Made by a program: the position numbers and the translations under genes. Positions 7,694 through 15,833 of a stretch of 64,000 nucleotides of DNA are shown piece after piece. Position 1 is the stretch's first letter, and every line of letters begins with the position of its first letter. Below the pieces are notes generated by a model. It saw only the letters and a program-made list of their open reading frames with translations, did no database searches and was not told where the DNA came from. The stretch is taken from contig NZ_QRVG01000001.1 of NCBI RefSeq assembly GCF_003459245.1, positions 248,001 through 312,000 of the forward strand. The letters run 5' to 3'. This DNA comes from Collinsella sp. AF23-2 (lineage in GTDB: Bacteria; Actinomycetota; Coriobacteriia; Coriobacteriales; Coriobacteriaceae).

Positions 7694-8833
7694 ATGGATC
7701 AAAACCTGTTTAAATTCGACCTGATCGCCGAGGACCCTACGACGCACGCGCGTGCCGGCGTACTGCACACCCCGCACGGCGACATCGAGACGCCGATTTT
7801 TATGCCCGTGGGCACCAAGGCAAACGTCAAGGGCATTCCTACCGAGACTGTCAAGAAGCTCGGCGCCCAGATCGTGCTCGCCAATACCTATCATCTGTCC
7901 ATGCGTCCCGGCGAGGATACCATCGCCGAGCTGGGCGGCCTGCACAAGTTCATGAACTGGCACGGCCCCATCCTCACCGACTCGGGCGGTTTCCAGGTCT
8001 TCAGCCACAACGATGCCGTCAAGCTCACCGATGAGGGCGTGCGCTTTATCGTCAACGATTACGACGGCCGCCACGTGTTTTGGACGCCCGAGGACAACAT
8101 GGAAATCGCCATGAAACTCGGCTCCGATATCTGCATGCAGCTCGACCAGTGCCCGGGCTATCCCGCCACGCGCGCCTACGTTGAGCGCGCCGTTGAGCTG
8201 TCGAGCATGTGGGCCGAGCGCTGCTATAAGGCGCATACCCGCGATGACCAGGCGCTCTTTGGCATCGTTCAGGGCGGCATGCACCTGGATCTGCGCCTGC
8301 GTTCGCTGCGCCATCTGGAGGAGTGCGGCGACTTCCCGGGCTATGGTATCGGTGGCTATTCGGTGGGCGAGGATCACGAGACCATGTTCGAGACCCTGGC
8401 GCCGCTCGTGAGTGAGTACATGCCCAAGCATAAGCCGCGCTACCTGATGGGTGTCGGCAACCCGACCACGCTCGTGCGCGGCGTTGGCGTGGGCATCGAC
8501 ATGTTTGACTGCGTGCTGCCGACGCGCACCGGCCGTATGGGCACGGCATTCTCCAGCGAGGGTCGCCTCAACTTCCGCAACGCTCGCTTTGCGCACGACG
8601 ACGGTCCCATCGATCCCACCTGCACCTGCCCGGTGTGCACGGGCGGTTACAGCCGTGCGCTCATCCGTCACATGGTCACGCAGAAGGAGATGCTCGGCGG
8701 CATTCTGCTTTCGATGCACAACATCTACTACCTGCTCAACCTTATGCAGCGGGCCCGCCAGGCCATTATCGAGGGCCGCTACGGCGCGTTCGTGAGCGAC
8801 TGGATGAACAGCCCTGCGGCGGTGGATTACTAA
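7694..8833 (+). CDS. tgt: tRNA-guanine transglycosylase (queuine tRNA-ribosyltransferase)
   Basis: Tgt exchanges guanine-34 of tRNAs with GUN anticodons for preQ1, the reaction preceding QueA and QueH. The 379-residue protein matches the family throughout: TPIFMPVGT near the start, LANTYHL, TDSGGFQVFS (containing the catalytic aspartate), QLDQCPG, IVQGG, GYSVGE, YLMGVG, DMFDCVLPTR and the zinc site CTCPVCTGGYSRALIRHM near residues 310-330. AAGGAG lies eight bases before the ATG. With queH and queA within 5 kb, the strain encodes the last three steps of queuosine formation here; no preQ1 synthesis genes are in this window. Confidence 0.97.
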   Translation: MDQNLFKFDLIAEDPTTHARAGVLHTPHGDIETPIFMPVGTKANVKGIPTETVKKLGAQIVLANTYHLSMRPGEDTIAELGGLHKFMNWHGPILTDSGGFQVFSHNDAVKLTDEGVRFIVNDYDGRHVFWTPEDNMEIAMKLGSDICMQLDQCPGYPATRAYVERAVELSSMWAERCYKAHTRDDQALFGIVQGGMHLDLRLRSLRHLEECGDFPGYGIGGYSVGEDHETMFETLAPLVSEYMPKHKPRYLMGVGNPTTLVRGVGVGIDMFDCVLPTRTGRMGTAFSSEGRLNFRNARFAHDDGPIDPTCTCPVCTGGYSRALIRHMVTQKEMLGGILLSMHNIYYLLNLMQRARQAIIEGRYGAFVSDWMNSPAAVDY

Positions 8834-8982
8834 GAGCAGCACGGGCGCTTGCAGAGCGCGGGCAACGGCAAGGGGCGAGCGCCGGCCGGTCATCACGTTT
8901 GCTAACACCGCTTGCGCGACCGATGACCGATAGCTTGCAAGCACTTGATGCATCGTGGGTACCATACCGAATAGTTGATGTT

Positions 8983-9030
8983 CGGGCGGGTGTTTGGCGC
9001 ACAGCGTCGACCCCGCCCGTTTTACTTTTT
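8983..9030 (+). terminator. Rho-independent terminator after tgt
   Basis: CGGGCGGG (8983-8990) pairs with CCCGCCCG ending at 9019, and the stem is followed by TTTTACTTTTT (9020-9030). It lies between tgt and the LOG-family gene. The loop is long (about 21 bases). Confidence 0.7.
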
Positions 9031-9046
9031 CTCGATAGGAGTACCC

Positions 9047-9805
9047 ATGATTAAGAATGAGAACGTCGAGGGCGAGCCTGTCTACGACGAGACGTACCGC
9101 CGCGGCCCCGTGGTCATGCGCGGCCCCATGATTCCTAAGGACAACACCTACGCCAACCTGCTGGCGCCCGAGGAGTCGACCGACTGGTTGCATGCCGATC
9201 CGTGGCGCGTGCTGCGCATTCAGGCCGAGTTTGTCGATGGCTTCGGCGCGCTTGCCGAGCTTGGTCCTGCGGTGACCATCTTCGGTAGCGCCCGCACGCC
9301 CAAGACCGATCCGCTTTACAAGGCGGCGCGCACCGTCGGGCGCAAAATCGCCCAGCGCGGCGTGGCGGTTATCACCGGCGGCGGTCCCGGCATCATGGAG
9401 GCGGCCAACAGGGGAGCGGCGAGTGTCAACGGCAAGTCAGTTGGCCTAGGCATTGAATTGCCGCACGAGCACGGGCTCAACAAATACGTGAACCTCGGCA
9501 TGGACTTCCGCTACTTCTTTGTGCGCAAAACCATGTTCGTTAAGTACAGCTCGGGCGCCATCGTATTTCCCGGCGGCTTTGGCACGCTCGACGAGATGTT
9601 CGAGGTGCTCACGCTGGTGCAGACGCACAAGGTCAAGCGCATGCCGCTTGTGCTGGTAGGCAGTGAGTACTGGCAGGGCCTGTTCGACTGGCTCAACGGC
9701 CCGGTGATGGACGCCGGTATGATCAGCCCGCTCGATCCGGAGCTGGTGCACATTACCGACGACCTCGACGAGGCAGTCGACATCGCCCTGAGCGGGCTGA
9801 AGTAG
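9047..9805 (+). CDS. LOG family (TIGR00730) nucleoside-5'-monophosphate phosphoribohydrolase
   Basis: A 252-residue Rossmann-like protein of the LOG family, whose members hydrolyse the N-glycosidic bond of AMP, CMP or cytokinin nucleotides. Diagnostic motifs are GGGPGIMEAAN (about residues 106-116) and PGGFGTLDE (about 167-175), with the catalytic arginine and glutamate in place (FVRKTM upstream of the second motif). The ATG at 9047 is preceded by AGGAG six bases away; a longer in-frame reading from 8975 would start inside the tgt terminator. The first 50 residues, with GPMIPKDNTYANLL, are a lineage-type extension. Physiological substrate is unknown. Confidence 0.88.
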   Translation: MIKNENVEGEPVYDETYRRGPVVMRGPMIPKDNTYANLLAPEESTDWLHADPWRVLRIQAEFVDGFGALAELGPAVTIFGSARTPKTDPLYKAARTVGRKIAQRGVAVITGGGPGIMEAANRGAASVNGKSVGLGIELPHEHGLNKYVNLGMDFRYFFVRKTMFVKYSSGAIVFPGGFGTLDEMFEVLTLVQTHKVKRMPLVLVGSEYWQGLFDWLNGPVMDAGMISPLDPELVHITDDLDEAVDIALSGLK

Positions 9806-9838
9806 GGCGAGCGTGCCTGTTGTTGTAGTAATGAGAAC

Positions 9839-9888
9839 GGCAGACTGATGCTATTTAACATCACTCTGCCATCTAAACTGGGTATACT
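9839..9888 (+). promoter_or_regulatory. Toxin-antitoxin promoter with overlapping dyad operator
   Basis: A 12-bp inverted repeat with one mismatch (GGCAGACTGATG at 9839-9850 and CATCACTCTGCC at 9859-9870, eight-base spacer) is followed by a good -10 box TATACT at 9883-9888, 31 bases before the antitoxin start. No strong -35 box is seen; the dyad covers that region. RelB/DinJ antitoxins repress their own promoters by binding such dyads, so autoregulation is inferred. Confidence 0.5.
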
Positions 9889-9918
9889 GATGCAAAAGAC
9901 GAGGCGAGGAGGTCGCGT

Positions 9919-10218
9919 ATGTCTACTGCAACGGTTAAGCCTACGACGGTTCGCATCGAAGAGGGGCTCAAGGAACAGGCGACTGAGTTTTTGGATTCGG
10001 TTGGTCTGAGTCTCAATTCGTATCTCAACCTTGCTGTTCGGCAGCTTGTAAATCAGCGGAAGATTCCGTTTGAAATTGTGGGTCGATCCGAAGTTCCCAA
10101 CGAGGTGACGAGGCGCGCCATGGTGATCGCCGAGGCCCACGAGCTGGGGATTCTGCCAGACGACAGCCCGGCGTTCGATAACGTGAATAATCTGATGTCG
10201 TTCCTTGATGAGGACTAG
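9919..10218 (+). CDS. RelB/DinJ-family antitoxin
   Basis: A 99-residue ribbon-helix-helix antitoxin. The strand-forming segment TTVRIEEGLKEQATEFLDSVGLSLNSYLNLAVRQ at the start is interrupted here for length: TTVRIEEGLKEQA then LDSVGLSLNSYLNLA, the pattern of the DinJ DNA-binding domain, followed by RKIPFEI. The C-terminal half (residues about 50-99) is the expected toxin-wrapping tail. GAGGAGG lies upstream of the ATG. It is followed after two bases by its cognate toxin gene, so the pair is cotranscribed. Confidence 0.9.
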   Translation: MSTATVKPTTVRIEEGLKEQATEFLDSVGLSLNSYLNLAVRQLVNQRKIPFEIVGRSEVPNEVTRRAMVIAEAHELGILPDDSPAFDNVNNLMSFLDED

Positions 10219-10220
10219 CG

Positions 10221-10529
10221 ATGTTTGAGATTAAGGTCGAGGCTCAGTTTAAGACGGATTACAAGCGAACGATGCGCATTCATCCGCAGCTAAAATCCGA
10301 GTTTAAGGCGGCGGTCGCAGAGCTGGCGGCTCACGGCTCGCTTCCTACGGAATATGGCGTCCACGAGCTCTCAAACCCAGGCGGCAATTACAACGGCCAT
10401 ATCGACTTTCATCTATCCGATGGCATGGTCGATGTGGTCGTTCTCTATCTGCCGCATAAGACTAATCCGGTGATCCGACTGGTGAGAATGGGCTCGCATG
10501 AGGAGTTATTTCAGGGCCCGCAGGGCTGA
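10221..10529 (+). CDS. YafQ-family type II toxin (RelE fold mRNA endoribonuclease)
   Basis: A 102-residue toxin of the YafQ branch of the RelE superfamily, which cleaves mRNA in the ribosome. Recognisable features are the N-terminal FKTDYKR segment, the NYNGHIDFHL core, and the C-terminal RMGSHEELF, which carries the family's catalytic histidine followed by the invariant leucine-phenylalanine. The start codon lies two bases after the antitoxin stop. Its location next to the primase-helicase gene and an insertion sequence marks an accessory region. All residues expected for activity seem present. Confidence 0.9.
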   Translation: MFEIKVEAQFKTDYKRTMRIHPQLKSEFKAAVAELAAHGSLPTEYGVHELSNPGGNYNGHIDFHLSDGMVDVVVLYLPHKTNPVIRLVRMGSHEELFQGPQG

Positions 10530-10542
10530 TTGCTCGCTTATG

Positions 10543-10609
10543 TTTCGCGGGGGAATAGGGATTGATTCGCGGCCGATTGGCCAAAAACGGCCCCTATTCC
10601 ACCGTAACT
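10543..10609. repeat. GGAATAGGG/GGCCAAAAACGGCC hairpin repeat, copy 1
   Basis: GGAATAGGG pairs with CCCTATTCC, enclosing a second small stem around GGCCGATTGGCC. Related hairpins occur at 15598-15664 and 19051-19120. This copy overlaps the last codons of the minus-strand primase-helicase gene and lies just behind the toxin gene, so it could act as a bidirectional terminator; it has no long T-run. Confidence 0.6.
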
Positions 10610-13605
10610 GTTGGAGACGTCCCGTTCGCGGCTGCGACCTCCGGTTCTCCTCTTCGCTGGATTTCGCTTAAAAGCTCGGCTGCAACTTCGCTGCTTTTGA
10701 AACGGATGCTGCAGTCCTCTTTCTTAGGAAAGGCCAGTAATGGAATAGTTCCGTACCAGACAGTTTCCTCGTCAATCACTGATGCGCACAGGCGTCCTTC
10801 GGCTTTGATGAGATAACTGACGTTCATCTCGGCAAAAATCGCTTTCACGTCATCGCGCGGAGTCGAAGCAATTGAAATCTCAAGGGCAATCCCACGGGCG
10901 GCGGCGCCTGTGAGTACGGCAGTGAGCTTTGCGAGGCATGCAGCGGATGCGTAGGGCGCGGCAATAAAAATGCTTTTCGTTGCGCGCGCGATGTCATCTG
11001 CTAAGGCCTCCACGGCCCTTGCCGGCCTAACGAGGATGTTTTGATCGGCCCGTTTGTTGTCATTTGCTGCAAAGACTTCATACCCCAGCTTGGCGTAGGT
11101 CTTGAGTCTCTTCTGGTACATGCGCGCGAGCATGGGTATCGACAAATCAACATAGTCGAATATCTCAACCTGCTGCTTGCCCTCGTGACTTCTATGTAGC
11201 CTGCCTGCCTGCTGCGTTATGCTGCCGTCCCAAGATATCGGTGTGGCAATGAGCAGAGTGTCAAGGTAAGACAGGTCGAAACCCTCGCCCAGAAGGCCTT
11301 CGGTTGCGATGATAATTCGATGCTCATGCTCGAAGCCGGGAAGGCTGTTCAGTATTGCCTTTCTTTCTTTGGCGTCGATTTCTCCGGTTAAGAGTATAGG
11401 TTCGTGTCCGCGGCTTTGAAGCAGCCTACATAGCTCTTCGGCATGTTTTTTCCTTTTGGATAGCACAAGCGGATGTCGACCGTTTGACGCGGTCTCGAGG
11501 GCATCGTCGACAATTGCTTCGTTTCTCGCTGTGTGCGCACACAGGAGATCGAGAACTTGATTAAAGGACGCCCCTGGTTCGTAGGCGGGTAGTCGAACTC
11601 CGGTAAAACGCGGCCTAACAACGCGCTGAATTCCCTGTTGGATTGCTTGCGTTTTTGGATCAATGACATGGCGAAGCGGGCCGCAGAGCATTGAGAGTGC
11701 TCGCGTGAGTCCGTCCGAGCGTTCGGGCGTCGCGGAAAGGCCGTATACATATTTGGCTGGAGCGGATTTGAGGACGAGCTCAAGCTGTGGTGCGGCTGCA
11801 TGGTGACATTCATCACAGATGATGAGGCCGTAATCACGAACGAACTCCTTGGCTATTGGTTCTCCGGTCTGGGGGTCCTTGCTGGACAGAGACTGGAATG
11901 AAGCAATGTCGATGAGATGGCTTATGGTGGTTTTGCCTCCTCCGATTTGGCCAATGAGCGGAGGCTGCCTTTTACTGATTCGTCCTTTTGGGGTTCGAAC
12001 TGGCTTTCTGTTATCCGTAATGTCGATAAACCGTTCGAGCTGGGATTTCCATTGGGCAATGAGCGCAGTCTTGGGAACGATGACAAGCGTTGGAAGACCG
12101 ATGGCAGCAATAAGATAGGCCCCAATGACGGTTTTCCCGAAACCCGTCGGCGCGGACATGATCCCGTCTTCATAGTTGAGCATCTGTTCGGCGGCAATTT
12201 GCTGTTCAGGGCGAAGAGCCCCTTTAAATGTCATCACAATTGGATTGCCCGACATGCGCTTGTCTGAATAGTGAGCAGAAGCGCCGGCTTCTTGAAGCAG
12301 CCGCTCGAGTTGAGCTTTACAGCCTCTGGGAATCGCAACGCAGCCATCTCTAAGTTCACTGAGGTCTATGTACCGCGGTTTGCCAAATACTGATTGGTGC
12401 ATTGATTGGGCACGGAAGAATTCCGGGTTGGCAAATGTTGCAAGCCTGCGAACCTCCATCTGGGCGGCCGGGCTCAGAGATCTTTCGGTTATGTAGAGCA
12501 TATCGGCTTGCGTGACGGGTAGCGATGACGGGAAGTCCTGCAGCGTGAGCGGAAGCCGCTTTCGCGGCCTCTGAGAATGTGGCGCGGCGGTGTTTCCCGC
12601 CACTGCAGCTGATATTCCATGCGGTTTATTGTCGATGCTTTCGATTAGATTTTGCACCGTTGCATGTGGAACCAGCTGAATTTGTGAAAGGTAAAGCCAT
12701 TGATCGGGAAAGGGCTCAAATTGCTCGTCAACAAATACACTGTTCCCTTTTCGCTGCGCTTTTCCTTGAAAAGGCAGTGCTATGAGATTTCCGAAGCCGC
12801 CCTCAGGAATGGTGGACTGCGCGGGCAGCATCCGGTCAAAAGCTTCAAAGGTGATTGTCTTGTTGAGCGCCGCCGCTTCGGTGATAAGGCTGCTTCCAAA
12901 TTCTCGTGCGATCTTTGCGCTGGTGAGCTCTAGGAAGAAAAACCAGACATGTGCGCCGTTACCTGATCTCGATCGCTCGACTGCAGCATCGATCCCATGG
13001 TTTTTTGCGACAAGCCGAATGGCGTTTGTCGCTTCTTTCCAATCGGCTCCGTCAAAGTCGATGACCAGGACTTTTGTGTTACTGTCACTATCGAGAACGT
13101 ATTGACCTATGACGTCTCGGAGCCTGTCGTCGTTGCCTTTGAAATGGGCGATGATCGCGGCATCGCTCAGCTTGGGGAAGATGCGGTTGCCGCATTCCGC
13201 GCATTTGGTTTTCTGACGATTTACTTTGGGGCAAATGCTTGCCTTCCATTCATTTGCGCAGGCGGGTGTATAGCCGATGCCCCCGTCTTTTCTGCGGTAC
13301 CCATGAGCGTAAACATCTTTGCGGCCAGTAAAGAGATTGCGAAAGAGTTCCAGTTTGTCGCGCGCTGGGCTCGCACTGGTGACGATTCCTTCGACCTGTG
13401 CCCGTCTATCGAAAGATTCGCCAGCTTTCTCCCATTCTTCCAGTGTTGCGTAACGGATGTCTGGACCGTTGCCGCAGATGACGATTTGGCTGTGCGGCTC
13501 CGATACATGGGCGACGGTTTTCTTGAATTGGAATAGCGTACCCCCGATGAGGGCGTATTGATGCGTGACGGTGCTCATGTAAATGCCGTTCTTGTCGGAG
13601 TTCAT
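10594..13605 (-). CDS. TOTE-type conflict protein: archaeo-eukaryotic primase, XPB-like helicase and PLD-like domains
   Basis: A 1003-residue fusion. Residues 124-141 form a zinc knuckle (CPK...KCAECGN). Residues about 175-330 are an archaeo-eukaryotic primase domain: catalytic DFDGADW at 183-189, SGNGAHVW at 214-221 and GNLIALPFQ near 272-280. Residues 460-840 are a superfamily 2 helicase close to ERCC3/XPB: SAPTGFGKT at 484-492, DECHH at 598-602, SATPER near 624, and QQAGRLHR at 798-805. Residues about 865-990 resemble a degenerate phospholipase-D domain (ASVIDEETVWYG), without a clear HKD. This order matches the proteins named TOTE conflict systems, thought to act against invasive DNA. No ribosome-binding site is obvious at the ATG at 13605 or at 13578. 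Composition looks more AT-rich than neighbouring genes, and an insertion sequence lies upstream. Confidence 0.85.
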   Translation of the reverse strand: MNSDKNGIYMSTVTHQYALIGGTLFQFKKTVAHVSEPHSQIVICGNGPDIRYATLEEWEKAGESFDRRAQVEGIVTSASPARDKLELFRNLFTGRKDVYAHGYRRKDGGIGYTPACANEWKASICPKVNRQKTKCAECGNRIFPKLSDAAIIAHFKGNDDRLRDVIGQYVLDSDSNTKVLVIDFDGADWKEATNAIRLVAKNHGIDAAVERSRSGNGAHVWFFFLELTSAKIAREFGSSLITEAAALNKTITFEAFDRMLPAQSTIPEGGFGNLIALPFQGKAQRKGNSVFVDEQFEPFPDQWLYLSQIQLVPHATVQNLIESIDNKPHGISAAVAGNTAAPHSQRPRKRLPLTLQDFPSSLPVTQADMLYITERSLSPAAQMEVRRLATFANPEFFRAQSMHQSVFGKPRYIDLSELRDGCVAIPRGCKAQLERLLQEAGASAHYSDKRMSGNPIVMTFKGALRPEQQIAAEQMLNYEDGIMSAPTGFGKTVIGAYLIAAIGLPTLVIVPKTALIAQWKSQLERFIDITDNRKPVRTPKGRISKRQPPLIGQIGGGKTTISHLIDIASFQSLSSKDPQTGEPIAKEFVRDYGLIICDECHHAAAPQLELVLKSAPAKYVYGLSATPERSDGLTRALSMLCGPLRHVIDPKTQAIQQGIQRVVRPRFTGVRLPAYEPGASFNQVLDLLCAHTARNEAIVDDALETASNGRHPLVLSKRKKHAEELCRLLQSRGHEPILLTGEIDAKERKAILNSLPGFEHEHRIIIATEGLLGEGFDLSYLDTLLIATPISWDGSITQQAGRLHRSHEGKQQVEIFDYVDLSIPMLARMYQKRLKTYAKLGYEVFAANDNKRADQNILVRPARAVEALADDIARATKSIFIAAPYASAACLAKLTAVLTGAAARGIALEISIASTPRDDVKAIFAEMNVSYLIKAEGRLCASVIDEETVWYGTIPLLAFPKKEDCSIRFKSSEVAAELLSEIQRRGEPEVAAANGTSPTVTVE

Positions 13606-13792
13606 TGAAATGAGGGTACGTTATTTTGATTTTTAAGGGACTCGACTCTGATTTTGGTTCGGTGATAGCGGAGTACAGCTCCGTGAGTGGTGTTTGGCTG
13701 ATGTCAAAATGTGCGGTAGCTGTTGCTGAATGGGTTTTGGCGGCCATGAGGTGGGCTGGAGGCGCAGGAAACTATCCTCGAATAGACCCTGT

Positions 13793-14008
13793 GGGCAAAA
13801 AATGGCAAATATGAGTACTGTGGTTTGAGCAGTAACATATCATCTGGAAAGTATTTAAGACCAATCGATTCGGGTTGGATATAATCAACCCTCTAAACAT
13901 GGCGATTCGGGACTTTATGACGCTCGGAATTGGCGGAAGATGGCAAATTCAGCCAGATTTCGCTGTTACTAAACTGGTAACAGTACTCATATTTGCCATT
14001 TTTTGCCC
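13793..14008. mobile_element. MITE-like element with 29-bp perfect inverted repeats
   Basis: Bases 13793-13821 and 13980-14008 are exact inverted copies of each other (29 bp; the left one begins GGGCAAAAAATGGCAAATA). The 158 bases between contain no convincing open reading frame, but do contain a small hairpin GTTAC...GTAAC next to the right arm. The size (216 bp) and structure are those of a miniature inverted-repeat element. It lies between the primase-helicase gene and the insertion sequence; no target duplication was identified. Confidence 0.6.
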
Positions 14009-14078
14009 AGAGGGTATCGCAAGGGGGTTGGACAAAGCATCGATCGCCGCCAATTTCTCGATTGGCTGGTTGGGCGGC

Positions 14079-15584
14079 GGTGGCGCGCGCAGACGTGGTG
14101 TAAGAGCGTCCCGAGGTCCGTCGCTGCAAGTCCCGATATTACTCCTTCTTGAGACCGCGCCTCTCGACTATCTCGTCCACTGTCTCCCTGGCGCGCCGCC
14201 CGAGCGCGCGGCGCCTCCCCTCTGTCGGGGCCGGCCTGTCCGCGGGCTCGGCGAAGCCCTCGGCGGCCGAGGCCTCGGAGAACACGCGCTGCTGGGACCA
14301 CTGTCCCTCGGTCTCCATGAGGCTCGCGCACGTCAGGCGCAGCATCGACTCCCTCGAGGGGAAGGACTGCACGACCCTGTAGCGGCGCTTGATCTCGCGG
14401 TTGGCGCGCTCCTGGACGTTGTTGGTGCGGAGCTTGGCCCAGTGCGCCCTGGGGAAGGCCGTGAACGCCAGCGCGGAGTCCTCGGCCTGCTCGAAGACCT
14501 CGCCGGCCCTGGCGGACACCGACGCCACCCAGGGCGCCGCCTCGGCCCACACGCAGCGCGCGAGGTCGGGGTCGTCCTGGTAGACCGCGGCGTGCACGAG
14601 GTCCCTGACGGCCGCCTTGGAGTCCTCGGGCCTGCCCGAGCAGGCGCTCTGGAGGTTGCGCTGCAGGTGCGTCACGCAGCGCTGCCAGGCGCAGCCCTGG
14701 AACAGGCGCGAGACGGCGGCCACGAGCCCGGCGTGGCTGTCGGAGACCACGAGGCGAACGCCGGCCAGCCCGCGCTCGCGCAGCCCGCCGAGGAATGCCG
14801 CCCAGGAGTCCTCGCTCTCGGTGTCGACCACGTCGCAGCCCAGGAAGTGCTTGCGCCCGTCGGCGCCCAGCCCGATCGCGGTCACGACGCCCTGCGAGAC
14901 GACCGACGAGCCGACCCTGCAGCTCATGTAGGTAGCGTCGAGCCACAGGTAGCAGCACGGCGTGCCCGACAGGTCGCGGCGGCGGAACTCCGCCACCTCG
15001 GCGTCGAGGTCGGAGCAGAGGCTCGAGACCTCCGAGCTCGACAGCGAGGATATGCCCAGCTTGGACGCCACGCGCTCGACCTTGCGGGTGGACACGCCGC
15101 ATACGTACATCTCCTGCACGATGGCGGCCACCGAGGTGTCGACGCGCGACCATCGCGCGAGCATGCCCTCGGGGTAGTAGGTGCCGTGCCTGAGCTTGGG
15201 TATCTCGAGCTCCACGTCGCCCACGGCGGTCTTGAGCGACCTGGGGCGGTAGCCGTTGCGGCTGTTCTCCCTGCCGTCGCTGCGCTCGTTGCGGCTCGCG
15301 CCGCACATCTGCTGGGCCTCGGAGTCCATCAGCGCGTTCATCACGCTGCCCAGCACCCTGCACGCGAACTCGCGCGCGTCGCCGCACTCCTGCCAAAGCC
15401 TCGCCGCCTCGAGGGCCTCGTCGCGGCCGAGGCGCAGTACACTCTCTTCTTGGGGCATCGCCTTTCCTTCCATTCGTCACCTTCATTACTCCAACGACGA
15501 ATTCTAGGCGGTGTCCCCTCCCTTTCAAGAAAGGGCGGAGGCGGGGCATTCCCCGCCTCTTACACCACATCTCTGCGCGCTACC
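14079..15584 (-). mobile_element. Complete IS256-family insertion sequence with 8-bp target duplication
   Basis: The element is 1506 bp. Its ends are 28-bp inverted repeats with 24 matches: 14079-14106 begins GGTGGCGCGCGCAGACG and the reverse complement of 15557-15584 begins GGTAGCGCGCAGAGATG, both continuing GTGGTGTAAGAG. It is flanked by direct repeats TGGGCGGC at 14071-14078 and 15585-15592, the length expected of IS256-type transposition. The only gene is a full-length transposase on the minus strand. The insertion lies in a repeat-rich intergenic region and does not visibly disrupt a gene. Confidence 0.9.
14139..15473 (-). CDS. IS256-family (mutator-type) transposase
   Basis: A 444-residue DDE transposase. 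The catalytic aspartates are in LWLDATY (Asp179) and VVSDSHAG (Asp245), and the glutamate lies in NNVQERANREIKRR (Glu355 or Glu360), the signature of the IS256 family. The insert between the second aspartate and the glutamate contains the CVTHLQRNL segment. The start at 15473 has GAAGGTG five bases upstream; an alternative ATG follows five codons later. The gene is intact, with no frameshift, and codes for all of the catalytic triad, so the element may still be mobile. Confidence 0.95.
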   Translation of the reverse strand: MEGKAMPQEESVLRLGRDEALEAARLWQECGDAREFACRVLGSVMNALMDSEAQQMCGASRNERSDGRENSRNGYRPRSLKTAVGDVELEIPKLRHGTYYPEGMLARWSRVDTSVAAIVQEMYVCGVSTRKVERVASKLGISSLSSSEVSSLCSDLDAEVAEFRRRDLSGTPCCYLWLDATYMSCRVGSSVVSQGVVTAIGLGADGRKHFLGCDVVDTESEDSWAAFLGGLRERGLAGVRLVVSDSHAGLVAAVSRLFQGCAWQRCVTHLQRNLQSACSGRPEDSKAAVRDLVHAAVYQDDPDLARCVWAEAAPWVASVSARAGEVFEQAEDSALAFTAFPRAHWAKLRTNNVQERANREIKRRYRVVQSFPSRESMLRLTCASLMETEGQWSQQRVFSEASAAEGFAEPADRPAPTEGRRRALGRRARETVDEIVERRGLKKE

Positions 15585-15597
15585 TGGGCGGCAATGA

Positions 15598-15664
15598 AGT
15601 TGCGGCGTAATGGGAAGCGTTTCGCGGCCTTTTGGCTAAAACGGCCCCTTTTCCGCCGCGACTC
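15598..15664. repeat. GGCCTTTTGGCTAAAACGGCC hairpin repeat, copy 2
   Basis: AGTTGCGGCG at the left pairs with CGCCGCGACT-like sequence at the right, with an internal GCGGCC ... GGCC stem. It has the plan of copies 1 (10543-10609) and 3 (19051-19120). It starts six bases beyond the right target duplication of the insertion sequence. The remaining 170 bases to the degV stop hold no gene that I can support. Confidence 0.6.
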
Positions 15665-15833
15665 CTAAAAAGACGCCGGCGCGCCTTGAGTTGCGGCGCG
15701 TCGGCGTGATGGCTTTGTTGTGGCTGGGTGTACTTCGGTTGTTCGACGGCTTTGGCATGTCCGATCTTGCCAGGCAAGCCTTTGTTACCGTTTAACGTTT
15801 GCCCAGATAAAACCTGCCAAAATAAACCTGTCC

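Noticed and set aside
9839..9870. The inverted repeat behind the LOG-family gene considered as a terminator.
   Set aside because: There is no T-run after it, and it overlaps the promoter region of the toxin-antitoxin pair, so an operator is more likely.
13875..15668. Long open frames of 597 (plus) and 527 (minus) codons across the insertion sequence.
   Set aside because: They are out of frame with the transposase, whose DDE residues are intact, and they run across the element boundaries.
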